In this document: one piece after another, positions 5,608 through 5,658 of the stretch
How positions within the stretch are numbered: position 1 is the first letter of the stretch
Layout: every line of letters begins with the position of its first letter
From: Candidatus Latescibacterota bacterium
GTDB taxonomy: Bacteria; Latescibacterota; UBA2968; UBA8231
Length of the DNA stretch: 5,658 nt
Direction: 5' to 3'
Assembly: GCA_003529325.1 (NCBI GenBank)
Contig: DPVW01000333.1
Location: forward strand, 1-5,658
Translations under genes and position numbers: made by a program
The notes under the pieces: model-generated
Told to the model about the DNA's origin: nothing
The model's input: only the letters and a program-made list of their open reading frames with translations
Database searches by the model: none

Positions 5608-5658
5608 CGTGGGGTCTATCTCCTTGACACTCTGCAAAGGGGTGGGGATATTCAAACG

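Overview
The window is about 60% GC and densely packed, with seven protein genes (one cut by the left edge), short intergenic gaps and no rRNA, tRNA, CRISPR array or intact mobile element. It looks like chromosomal DNA of a bacterium with a peptidoglycan wall. The lineage is not fixed by the sequence. The small glutaredoxin-like protein with its CGWS and LSPC motifs, and the MurA variant, recall uncultured marine or PVC/Latescibacterota-type genomes, but that is only an impression.

Left block (1-3025). The C-terminal end of a MazF/PemK-type toxin enters on the + strand and stops at 212. Facing it is a tight minus-strand operon: a DUF362 protein (3025-1889), a MazG-like nucleotide pyrophosphohydrolase (1884-1534) and a lipoprotein with a glycoside-hydrolase-like barrel (1529-195). 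Both gaps in this operon are 4 nt. The last gene overlaps the toxin gene tail to tail by 18 bp. A sigma70-like promoter for the operon lies at 3092-3120.

Centre (3122-4618). murA (4460-3186, minus) encodes the enzyme of the first committed step of peptidoglycan synthesis. All main catalytic residues are present, but two substrate-pocket motifs differ from the common form. Downstream of its stop is a hairpin that pairs fully only as minus-strand RNA. Upstream it has a good promoter (4590-4618) and a leader of about 120 nt. The leader holds two 19-bp direct repeats, a 9-bp hairpin, and a second hairpin that pairs the whole Shine-Dalgarno sequence just before the start codon. This leader is the most interesting undescribed element of the window.

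Right block (4646-5658). A divergent, near-consensus promoter drives a small CxxS glutaredoxin-like gene (4715-4981), which ends at a strong intrinsic terminator (5008-5042). That terminator is shared, at least in position, with a convergent gene for a small GAF-like domain protein (5607-5050).

No obvious pathway joins all the genes. murA is housekeeping, MazG is nucleotide-pool sanitation, and the other products are accessory or uncharacterised.
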